Assembly (NCBI GenBank): GCA_019239425.1
Contig: JAFAZX010000075.1
Location: forward strand, 1 to 64,000
Direction of reading: 5' to 3'
Length of the DNA: 64,000 nucleotides
From: Acidobacteriota bacterium
GTDB taxonomy: Bacteria; Acidobacteriota; Blastocatellia; Pyrinomonadales; Pyrinomonadaceae
Shown: positions 43,706 to 52,800 of the stretch, in pieces
Numbering within the stretch: the first letter of the stretch is position 1
How the letters are laid out: every line of letters begins with the position of its first letter
Program-made: the position numbers and the translations under genes
The notes under the pieces: generated by a model
Databases searched by the model: none
Told to the model about the DNA's origin: nothing
What the model saw: only the letters and a program-made list of their open reading frames with translations

Positions 43706-43834
43706 TTATTTATATCCAGCGCAATAGAGGCATAGGGGGAGATGTTTATACGGGCCAAAAATGTCTGACATGCAGAGTTGAGTTTCCGTCAGTGGTGTGG
43801 CCGGTGTCCCATCAATGGGAATAATAACTGTCAT
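43706..43834 (-). CDS. possible 42-residue protein
   Basis: A short frame starting in an ATGA overlap with the stop of the upstream gene, preceded by aagga. It reads MTVIIPIDGTPATPL and ends LYCAGYK, with three cysteines in the second half. No signal or known domain is visible. The coupling argues for translation, but the frame may also be the truncated start of a longer gene lost during rearrangement. This is the last gene before the integrase remnant. Confidence 0.4.
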   Translation of the reverse strand: MTVIIPIDGTPATPLTETQLCMSDIFGPYKHLPLCLYCAGYK

Positions 43835-44496
43835 TGTTCCTTCAATATCACTGTTAATTGCTCAACCGAGTCCATTAAATGTACTGGCTTTTCAGAAGTC
43901 AACCAAGAGGAATTCTCATCCGGAGAGATTTTGATATACCAAACACCCTGAGGCAAAGCTAAAGTTACCCCGGAATCAGTCCGACTCACTACTCGCTCGA
44001 ACTGGTCTGGTGACACGCTCGTCTCCGCAACAAAACGCTTACGTTCGTCAAGGATGCGTACTGCCACAGATCTCCATGCGGTCGCGCTTTTTAATAAGGG
44101 GTTGCCAGAGCCATCTTGCAATAAGACTTTGACTGTATGGTAGAAAATTTTGACGGGAATAGACCCGACATCCACCTCATCATTTTTCTTAATCCGCACA
44201 CGGTGACCGGCGTAGGTTGGCCTACTGAACGAGTGGGACCCAACGAAAGGTGGTCTAATCGGGGTAATAGCATTTAATGGTAGCGGACCAGTTACATACA
44301 ACACCCTCGTTGTTTTGACGAGATTACTATCTGTTACATCAACTCGGATTCGACCCGCAGCATCGGCTTCAGCCGTATATATAAAATCACCTCCCCTATT
44401 GTTCGGGCCTGGGGAAACCACAACATAGGCAGCGGGGATTGGTCGTCCCAAGCCGTCCACCGCTTCCCCCCGTATGGTGTATCGATACTCATCCAT
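43831..44496 (-). CDS. unknown protein with carboxypeptidase-regulatory-like N-terminus (RHS partner gene)
   Basis: A 221-residue protein with no signal peptide. Residues 5-60 (YTIRGEAVDGLGRPIPAAYV, then EADAAGRIRVDV) match the pattern of a carboxypeptidase-regulatory-like Ig domain, and the remainder is beta-rich with DEVDVGSIPVKIFYHTV and a second strand set ending in VEQLTVILKE. The ATG at 44496 overlaps the end of a displaced RHS tip by 8 nt, so it is placed where an immunity or partner gene would be. That role is inferred from position alone. Base composition is clearly lower in GC than chromosomal neighbours. It is followed by the 42-residue frame in an ATGA overlap. Confidence 0.7.
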   Translation of the reverse strand: MDEYRYTIRGEAVDGLGRPIPAAYVVVSPGPNNRGGDFIYTAEADAAGRIRVDVTDSNLVKTTRVLYVTGPLPLNAITPIRPPFVGSHSFSRPTYAGHRVRIKKNDEVDVGSIPVKIFYHTVKVLLQDGSGNPLLKSATAWRSVAVRILDERKRFVAETSVSPDQFERVVSRTDSGVTLALPQGVWYIKISPDENSSWLTSEKPVHLMDSVEQLTVILKEQ

Positions 44497-44785
44497 ACAT
44501 AATTGGAGTGACGATGGACGAGAACAAGTACGAGGCGTTGTTGTAGTCGGGCACAAAGACCGCGTCCAGCGCGTTGAGATTCGAGTGGGTCTGGTCGAAG
44601 ATCGGCGACGCGTGGATGACGTAGTTCTCCGACCCACCTTTGCCGTTACTCCTGCGCCCCCACTCTTCGGAGTCGTAAACAGCTGTCCCATCCTTCAGCC
44701 GGTCGGTGATCTCGGCGCAGGAGGCGGGCATGCCGTCGATGTCGCCGCACCCGTCGGAGAGGTGGAACGGGTCGCCCCCGTCCAC
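44489..44785 (-). pseudogene. displaced RHS C-terminal tip fragment (no start)
   Basis: The frame reads DGGDPFHLSDGCGDIDGMPA, then SCAEITDRLKDGTAV, closely matching the start of the tip of the intact RHS protein (DGGDPFHLSDGCGTIDGMPA, then SCTEISERSQDGTAV, near 47.7 kb), after which the two sequences diverge. Homology starts only at about DAPLFVDGG and the frame is closed further upstream, with no credible start codon. This is the expected look of a displaced tip: a short piece of core-end homology that could serve for recombination, a different C-terminus (ending SSIVTPIMYG) and a partner gene that overlaps its end. Confidence 0.8.
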
Positions 44786-44881
44786 GAACAGCGGCGCGTC
44801 CCTTGGAGGAACTACTCGCTCGTAACATAAGAGCCGCGGGACCGGTCTTCACCTTCGCCGCCATCCATCCCGACAGGGCCC

Positions 44882-45355
44882 TCACTTGGTAGGATCGAAC
44901 GTAAAAATCATCAGGAGCGCATCCGCGATTTCTGTGTCGTCCGCCACTTCAGCATAGAAGTTGGCGGCGTCAAGCGGCCCAAACTTGCCAGGGAACGTAG
45001 CCATGAGGATGTGTAAACCCGCGCGTCGCGATTTCTTTGGTTTCCATTTGGTGTTAACACCCGGTCGTGTGAGGGCTACGAAGACTTTATGTCCGTTAAT
45101 TTCTTGCTCTCGGTACCAGAGGTAGTTCTTGTTCTCCCTCGGGTCAACGGCATACCCCTCGCTTATCCCGCTTTCGAACTCGATGCTCAAGCCATGTTCT
45201 TTATAGATACGGCCGTTGATCGTATCGACTGTTGCACTACGTTCGTACCTGTAACCTTTGAGCAGCTTAACTCCGCCATACGGCGGATCGTCAGCGAGCG
45301 CCGAGCAGACGGATATCAGGATACATGCTGCCGCAATGGTTGTTTTTTTAAGCAT
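44882..45355 (-). CDS. small secreted protein, partner of a displaced HExIH tip
   Basis: A 157-residue protein with a clear signal peptide (MLKKTTIAAACILISVCSALA, cleaved before DDPPYG). The mature part is beta-rich and basic, with YERSATVDTINGRIY, NYLWYREQEINGHKV and KPKKSRRAGLHI. No family is recognised. It starts about 10 nt after the end of the displaced HExIH tip (a GTG at 45373 would overlap that end by 8 nt), the position expected for a cognate inhibitor or immunity protein. Export would place it where a secreted peptidase toxin acts. That function is an inference. The GC content is low, close to half. Confidence 0.72.
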   Translation of the reverse strand: MLKKTTIAAACILISVCSALADDPPYGGVKLLKGYRYERSATVDTINGRIYKEHGLSIEFESGISEGYAVDPRENKNYLWYREQEINGHKVFVALTRPGVNTKWKPKKSRRAGLHILMATFPGKFGPLDAANFYAEVADDTEIADALLMIFTFDPTK

Positions 45356-45365
45356 TGACTTGCAC

Positions 45366-45863
45366 TCATTCACCTACAATTGCCAAGTCTTTGTGGCTGT
45401 ATAATGGGCTCCAGCAAGCTTTAATTACTATATCATTGAGCTTAGCAGAGCCGCCAAAGTACGCATCCCCTAGACCCGCGAGGTGAATGGCTTCGTGTAT
45501 CAAGGCTAAGGCACGCGACGGGTCAGGTGTAATCTTTGCTCCCCCTCTCGCCCTAAAGAAGTTGTCGCGCACCATCACATCCTGCCCAAAGATGAAGGCT
45601 CCGGCATTTTTCCCCTTCTCTGTCTGCATGAATTGCTGAGCCTGCGGATCGGTGCTCATCTCAGCGTAAAAGACATTATAGCCGTGGGTGCTCTGGACGG
45701 AATCCGGGCGTGCGCTAAGGGTGTTGAACTTCTTAATGACATCTTGGACACTGACGTTCGAGTTAGCTAGATCTTTCGCTAAATTTTTCTGACACCCCGA
45801 GCTACCAAGAAGCTTGGCACCTTCTCTCAGTGCCTTAGCAATTACATCTAAAGCGGCTGTCAC
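45366..45863 (-). pseudogene. displaced RHS C-terminal tip with HExIH metallopeptidase motif, N-terminally truncated
   Basis: A 165-residue frame whose N-terminus runs into an IS630 remnant. Near residue 124 it has LIHEAIHLAGLGD, a zincin-type HExxH motif. The intact RHS protein has LHETIHFAGLNGYDD at the corresponding place. Both tips also share an earlier Cys (SGCQKNLAKDL and STCARFIQDLL). So it looks like a second member of the same putative metallopeptidase toxin family, left behind as a displaced tip. GTG 45863 is only an apparent start; the frame continues upstream into the insertion. It is followed by a secreted partner gene. Confidence 0.78.
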
Positions 45864-46321
45864 TTGCGTGCGAGTGAGTAGCCGCAGTGCTTGAACCAGC
45901 CGCGGATGTCGGCTTTAGTCACAAGCCCGATGGCTTGTGCCAGTGCCTTGTCGAGTGCGTCGGCGGTTCGCGCCTTCGCCCCGCGCAAGAACGTCTTGAT
46001 CTTTGACCAGCACTGCTCGATGGGGCTGAAGTCGGGCGAGTAAGGCGACAACCACAAGACCTGGGCGCCGCGCCCCTCGGCCACTTCCTCGATGCGGCTC
46101 GCCCGGTGCGCGCCCAAGTTGTCGAGCACCACCACGTCGCCCTTGCGCAGCCGCGGCGCGAGCACGGGCTCGGCATAGGCGTCGAAGCAGGTGGTATCGA
46201 GCGCGCCCTCGACGGCGAGCGTCGCCACCAACCCGCGTAACCCCATCGCGCCGATGACCGAGGTGTGCGCGCCATAGTTCCGCGGCGCCGAGTCATGCAC
46301 GCGAAACGACAACCGTAACAT
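45860..46321 (-). pseudogene. IS630-family transposase remnant
   Basis: C-terminal two-thirds of a DDE transposase of the IS630/Tc1-mariner type: RNYGAHTSVIGAMGLRG, VVVLDNLGAHRA (second catalytic Asp) and WLSPYSPDFSPIEQCWSKIK (catalytic Glu). The N-terminal helix-turn-helix and the first catalytic Asp are missing, so it is inactive. Its stop overlaps the apparent start of the displaced HExIH tip and it appears to have cut that tip. It is visibly GC-rich within a low-GC area, showing separate origin. No terminal inverted repeats were found. Confidence 0.88.
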
Positions 46322-46395
46322 GGAGGACTAGTTGCTATATCATGGAAGATCTATCACCACATAATACATTTGCTTCTACCAGCTTGTTTCTTTGT

Positions 46396-46812
46396 TTATT
46401 CACATGGCTGCGTTTTGGCTGAAGTTCCCGATAACTGGCCACGTTGGACTGTACAGGATTCAGTAGCCGGACAGCCTTCCGGAATAATGTTCCCGATCTC
46501 TACGCTGACTGTGAGCGACTTATCAGTACCCTCCCTGTCGCTGACTGTTATCTCACTTGTGCCTTGACCACTGGTGATTGTACCTGTTGATACCTTCCAC
46601 TTATAGCTTGGCTCACGATCCATGTACCCACCAGCAATATTAACTGCAAAAGTGTAATTCGGATCGCGGCACGCCTCTTTCCTCGAGCAGACAATTTTTA
46701 TCACGGGGCAGGATTCAATACGTGGCTTTACTGCCACCCTATTTGTCGAAGTTGGGGTGCCACAGAGCAGTGCCATGCACACTAATACTTTGAGTGCTAT
46801 TTCATTCTGCAT
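46396..46812 (-). CDS. small secreted PKD/Ig-like protein, downstream partner of the RHS gene
   Basis: A 138-residue protein with a signal peptide (about residues 1-22). The mature region holds seven or more cysteines and the segment YKWKVSTGTITSGQGTSEIT. That matches FDWAVSKGRIVRGQGTDSIE in the secreted protein at 18092-19201, so both contain the same Ig/PKD-like domain. It starts 4 nt after the RHS stop, with gaggtga as a ribosome-binding site, so it is co-expressed with the RHS gene. Position suggests an immunity or inhibitor role against the HExIH tip; the domain itself gives no direct support for that. Confidence 0.75.
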   Translation of the reverse strand: MQNEIALKVLVCMALLCGTPTSTNRVAVKPRIESCPVIKIVCSRKEACRDPNYTFAVNIAGGYMDREPSYKWKVSTGTITSGQGTSEITVSDREGTDKSLTVSVEIGNIIPEGCPATESCTVQRGQLSGTSAKTQPCE

Positions 46813-46816
46813 CGGC

Positions 46817-49800
46817 TCACCTCATACGCATGAGTGAATCTGGACATTTATTTTTCAGTTCTTGATTCCAGAAGTTACTCATTTTAAATGCGGCCGCAAG
46901 CGGCTTGAGCCCCTTGGTATCGGGCACTGTAGTGTGATTCATTTTAGCAACGGCCGCCGCGAGGACGAAGTCATCGTAACCGTTTAAGCCCGCAAAATGA
47001 ATAGTCTCATGCAGCGCGATTATGCGATCCAGCTCAAGCCCCAGCACATATTTCTCACCCGGGGTGGGATTACCGCCGAACCTCGTAATGTTGATTGCCA
47101 TTTGTGCGCCGTCGCGCCCTCCGATGCTCCCACGAGCTTCACCTCCCCCGGGAACATAATCGCGAACAACTCCGCGCTGGCTAACAACTTTATCAAAGAC
47201 CTTGAGAAGGTCTCCACCTTCTACCAGCGGGTTACTATCGCTGGCTACTTGACCAAGTAGGTCTTGGATGAAACGCGCACAGGTCGAATCTGCCAAATAC
47301 TTTTCTAATCCTTCACGGATACCGCCGATATCAATCGGCAACCCGAGAGGTCTCTGCGGGATGATTTGAGTATTGAGCGTCCCGCCCTGGCCCGGCAATT
47401 GTCGGAAGTAGCCAATATCGCGCGCACAAACGTCTCCCTGAGGCTTCCCATTGTCTATGCACGGGCCCCAATCAGCCACCCAGACCGTCCCTGGCACGCT
47501 GATGCCCAAGCTGGCCTGGGCGGCGCCGGGTGTCGCGTTCTGGACGAAATTCACCAAATTGCCGTTACCGTTCCGCTTACGGCCCCATATCTCAACAGGA
47601 GACACGGCAGTGCCATCCTGCGACCGCTCACTGATCTCAGTGCATGAGGCTGGCATGCCATCTATAGTTCCACATCCGTCCGAGAGGTGGAACGGGTCGC
47701 CGCCGTCGAGGAACATCGGCGTATCCGAATGCACGTCCGCGTAGTTCGGGTCGATGATGCTAATGAATGGGTCAGCGGTGCCCACCTCCTGCCCCAGCGG
47801 ATCCATCTCCTGCCGCTCGAAGACGCGGTTCGATGCTGTCTCCACCCAGCTCGCAGAGCCGGGGTTGGCGTGCCGCCACTTCACCGCCGAGCCGTTGGTC
47901 GCAGGGTATATCTCCTGCTTCGCCAGCAGCATCCCGCCGCCGTAGACGTAGCCCTTCACCTTCTCCCCCGACGCGCTCAGCTCCATCAACTTCGCCCCGC
48001 CCAGCGCCGAAGAGTAGACGTAATAAGTCTCCTCCACGTCGGCTGCGCACTGTAGCGCGCCAATATCTCTCCTCCTCGTCTGAACGCGGTGGGCGGGTCG
48101 CCCCTCCCCGTCGTACTCCTGCGCGATCTCGTAATCGTACGGGGAGCACGCGCCGTTCCCGGGGTCGTGCGAATAGGTCTGCGACCCCGCCGCGTCGTAG
48201 GTGTTGACGTTGGAGGTGCTCGCCGTCAGATTTCCGGCCGCGTCGTACGTCCAGCCGTCGCGCCGGTCGTCCGTGCCGTATGTGCTCGACTCCCCCGCCA
48301 GCTCATGCTTCCACAGCCGCCCCGAGCGCGCCGTCATGTTGCCCCACTCGTCGTAGCCGAACGTCTGCCGGAAGGGGCTGTTCGCCGGGACGGTCGGTGC
48401 CTGCCCGCGCGCTTCGAGCCCCGTGTATGCCTCCTTCAGCCGCCCGTACTCGTCGTAGTCGAACTTACGGTCGAACCGGTTGTCCTGCACGTCGTAGGCG
48501 TGGTTGAGGCGCCCGTCCATGTTGTAGTCATAGTTCCACGTCATCGTCAAAGGCGTCTGGTTCGAGGTGTTGACGATGACGTTGCGCAGCTCCATCGTCG
48601 CCGCCCGCAGCCGCGCGTCGTAACCCACGTACTGGTGCGTCTGGTTGCCGAAGTCCACGTCCTTGAGCGCGCCCCACGCCCGGTACTGCATGTTCGAGGC
48701 GTAGGTGGCCGCGCCCGTCGGCCCCGACCCCGTCGCGTCGAGCATCCTCCCGGCAACGTCGTATCTGTACTGGACGCTCGAGCCCCCCTGCTCGCTCACG
48801 GACTTGAGCTTCCCTGAGAGTGTGTAGTCGTAGTTGATTTGGTAGGTGCGCCCCTGAAGAGCATTGAACTGCCGCGTCTCTGAGGTGAGCCGCGAAAGGC
48901 CGTTGTAGACGTAGCCGAATGAACCGGTGCCGTCCGTCATCGAGGTGCGGTTGCCGACCTCGTCGTACTCGAACCGCGCCGGCGATGGCACGGAGACATC
49001 CGGCGGCGGGTTGTTGCCTAAGCCGTAGCTGACGCTGTTAACCAGGTGACGTTTGTTCGCATAGTTGGCGGCGTTGGTGAAGCCGTAGGTTGTGACGACG
49101 CCGCGTGGGTCGGTCATGCTTATCAAGGTGTCGTCCGCGTCGTACACGTAGCTGGTCGTCGCGTTCCCGGCGTACTTCGGCAGGTGGCGGGTCTTCAGGC
49201 GGCCGTGCCCGTCGTATGCAAGCGTCGTGACCTGCGCCGCGCCGTCCGTCCCGACGAGTTGTCTCATTTCCGTGACCTGGTCGAGCGTGTTGTAGGTGTT
49301 CGTCACGGTCGAGTAGACCGACCCGTTCGGTTTCAACGTCTCGGCCTTGATCTGCCTGCCGAGCGGGTCGCTGGTCAACCGCTGCCGCCGCCCGGCTTCG
49401 TCGGTGAGGGTGACGACCTCGCCGCCCGCGCACCCGCACCCGCCGTACTCGGCCTGCCGCGTCACCGGCTGCTCGTTCGCGTAGCCCGGGTCACCCGGGT
49501 TAAGGAGCTTCGGCAGTGTGGTAACCAGCGGCCTCGACTTCCAGTCGAAGGTCTGAGTCGTCCACTTCCACCCGCGCGCGGCGTCGTCACCGGTAGGGTT
49601 CCAGAGGCCGTTCACCTCGGTCGGGTTGGTCTGCCCAGCGGCCCGGCCCGCGATGTCGTAAGAGACGTACCGGGCGCTGTAACCGCCGGTGCTGTTCGGC
49701 AGGTCGTCAGCCGTGGCGCGCACCCGACCCGCCCCGTCGAAGATTGAGATGGAGCACACTTCGGGCATCCCGGCGTCAACCTGCGTCCACGACTGCACCG

Positions 49801-52800
49801 CGTCCATCGCCTCGCTGTAGACCCAGCGCGTGTAGCCGCCGCTGATGACCTGACTGGCCGCCGCGCCCCTGCCGCTCACCTCGACACGCAGCGTGTGCCC
49901 CGTCGCGTCGTACGTGAAGGTCTGTTGCGCCCCCTTCGGGTCTTCCGTCCTGGACACTAACCCCGTGTAGAAGTTGTACTCGACCTTCGAAGAGTAGCCG
50001 TCCGCGTCGGTCGCCAGCGTCGGGTAGGCCAGCGTGTTCGTCCCCCACTTGTCCGCGAACCTGTCGGCGTAGGCGATGGTGGACTGGTGCCCCAGTGGGT
50101 CGCGGCTGAAGACGGCCGACCCTGTCGTGTTGTATCCGGCCCGCGACTCCACCGACTGCGACACGTCGTGCAGGGCCGTCACGTCCCACCGCCTCACGCT
50201 CGTCACAAGACCCCGGCCTAACACAAACGTCGCACCGTAGTTCGTCCCGTCGTGCTGCACGGGCTCGCCCTGATACTGAAGGAATTCACCGCCCTGGTCG
50301 TAGATGTAATCGACCTTCGAGGCGATATGCCCCGCCGCGTCGTAGCCGCTCGTCGAGCTGACGAGCCCGAGCACGCGGCGGCCGACGTACGCCGGGTCGA
50401 GATTGTACTCGGTGTGGGTGCGCCGCAACACGCCCGACTCTGACCCGCTCCACTCCTTCGCCTCGGTCACCAGCCCGTAGGAAGTGTACTCGTAGCTCGT
50501 CCCCGTGTGGTTCTGCTGCGGGTCGAAGACCTCCGCGACCTTCACCCGCGGGTTGAGTTGATAAGTGAGCGACTCGTCGTCCTGCGTCCAGGTCGTCTGC
50601 GCCGTCCGTTTCAGTACGAACTGGCCCGGCGTATCCTGCCCCCACGTCTCGACAGACGTGACGAGCCCACGTCGGAAGGTGTTCGCCGCGCCGTAGCCGA
50701 TCTTCTGCATCACCGTGGTGGAGGTGTCGGCGCCCGCGCCGCCCGCGAGCGTCTGACTGTTCTTCATCAACTGCGCCCCGCTCTGGTCTACGCTGTAGGT
50801 GGTCACGGCCGGCGCATCCCCGTTCCAGTCCTTAGCGAAGTCACGGCGCTGCGTGAAGCGCGGGCAGTCGGTCCCGCCGTTCGTCTGCGCCGCGGTCGGC
50901 GACTGGAGGTCATACTCGGAGTAGGAGAGGAGCCGGCCGTCCGGCGCGTGCCGCTCCACGCGGTAGACCTGCCCCCAGGAGTTGTAGAGGAAGTTGTAGC
51001 GCGAGCCGTCGTCGAGGCCCACCTGCGTCAGCACCGAGATGACCATGCCATTCGCCGGCCCGAGCACGCCCACGCTTCCGGCGAAGCCGGTCGAGACGGT
51101 CAGGTTTGAGTAGCCGAAGGTCGCCCACTGGTGCGCTTGCCCCCCGCGATCCTGCTCGACGGAGATCGGCCTCGCGTTCGCGTCGTAGGTGAAGGTGATC
51201 ACACGGCCGAGGGTGTCTGTGATCGAAGACACGTCCCCCGTAGGGTTATATGCCAGGGAAATATAGTTGCCGTTCCGGTCCTTGATCTTCGTCGGCTTGA
51301 ACGCGGAACCTTGAAGCGTAAATGAGATCTGCGAGCCGTCCGCCGGCCGGAGCACGAGCCCATTTTCTTCGGTGAGCTGAGTGTACGACGAATCGATTGC
51401 CTCATACGTCGTGGACGTGCCCACCTGGCGCAGCTCGACATGGTCACCAGACGGGGTGACGAGCATGTAGGCGTTCTCGTTCCTCGCGTTCTTGTACTTG
51501 GCCTGGATAATCGGCAAGCCCAGCCGGAAGCCGGGGCTCGGGTCGCCGTCGTCGGTGTCGAACTTTACCGCCCCCGTCACCGCGTCCCTCGTCCAGACCA
51601 GCGAGTTGTAGGAGAGCGACAGTCCGAGGTCTAAGCCGGCCCTCCCCTCAAGCCCGGCGAGCGGCACCGAGAAGCTGAAGTTGCGCGACAGCGGGTCGTC
51701 GCCGCCCGAGCCGGTCTCGTTCGCAGGGTCTTTCCGCGCCTCAGAGAAGTTATTCCCCGTCGGGTCAGCGCCGCCCGCGGCGGCCAGCGCCCCGACCTCG
51801 CCCCCCGCCAGCGCGCGGTTGTAGACGCGCACCTCGTCGAGCCGCCCCTGGAAGAACTGCGGCGTGGCCTGCCGCCCGCCGATGCGGAAGTCGTTCTGCG
51901 CGGGGAGAACATCACCTATCGCACCCGAGGCCGCCGCCGTGTGCACCAGCTGCCCGTCGGCGTAGGTCTTCGCGCTCACGCCGTCGTAGGTGAACGTGAT
52001 GTGCGTCCAACGGCTCGGCCGGGCAACGTAGCCCGTGTTGACCCAGCCCCACCCCGGGCTCTGGTTAGCGATGGCCCACTGAATCGTGCCGTCCGGGAAG
52101 CGCGCGACCTCGTACTCGCCTTCCCGATTGACGATGACGCCCCCGGCCCCGGCCGTGCCGCCGCCCGTCGGGTAGACCCACGCCGAGACCGTCAACGCCG
52201 CCCCGGCCGCCGGGACGCCCGCGCCCACCTGCACGTAGTCGTCTGCGCCGTCGAAGGAGGCCGAGGAACCTGAAGAGCCTGCCGCCCATCCGGCGCCGGC
52301 TTGCAGCGTACCCGGGTGACCGCCTCCCGAGCTGTCCGCCGCGGCCGTCCCCGCGCCCTCGTCGAACTTCCAATAGCCGACCAGCCCCGAGTCGGCCGAC
52401 GGGGTCAGCCGCAGGTAGTCGATGTCGCCCATGTAGCCGCCCGCGCCGTTCGTGTCGCAGACCACGCGCAGGACGTGGCGGCCCGCGTTGAGCTGGACGC
52501 CAGCCTTCGCGACCGTCTGCCAGCTGCTCCCGCCCGGGAGTTGGATCGGCCCCGTCACGTCCGCCCCGTCCGCCTCGACGTGGAAGGTGCCGCCCGGCGT
52601 CTCCCAGTAGTAGGTCTGGGCCGAGAGCGTGTAGGAGCCGGCCCGGGCCACGTCCACCGTGTAGTTCATCCAGTCGCCGGCCTGCATCACGACCAGGTAG
52701 CCATTGCTGAAGCCTGCGGCCGACTTGTAAATGTCCACGTCGGTCGTGTTACGGAAGGACGGGGGCGGGTAGTTGGGCGGCTGGTCGTAGTCCTGCCCGT

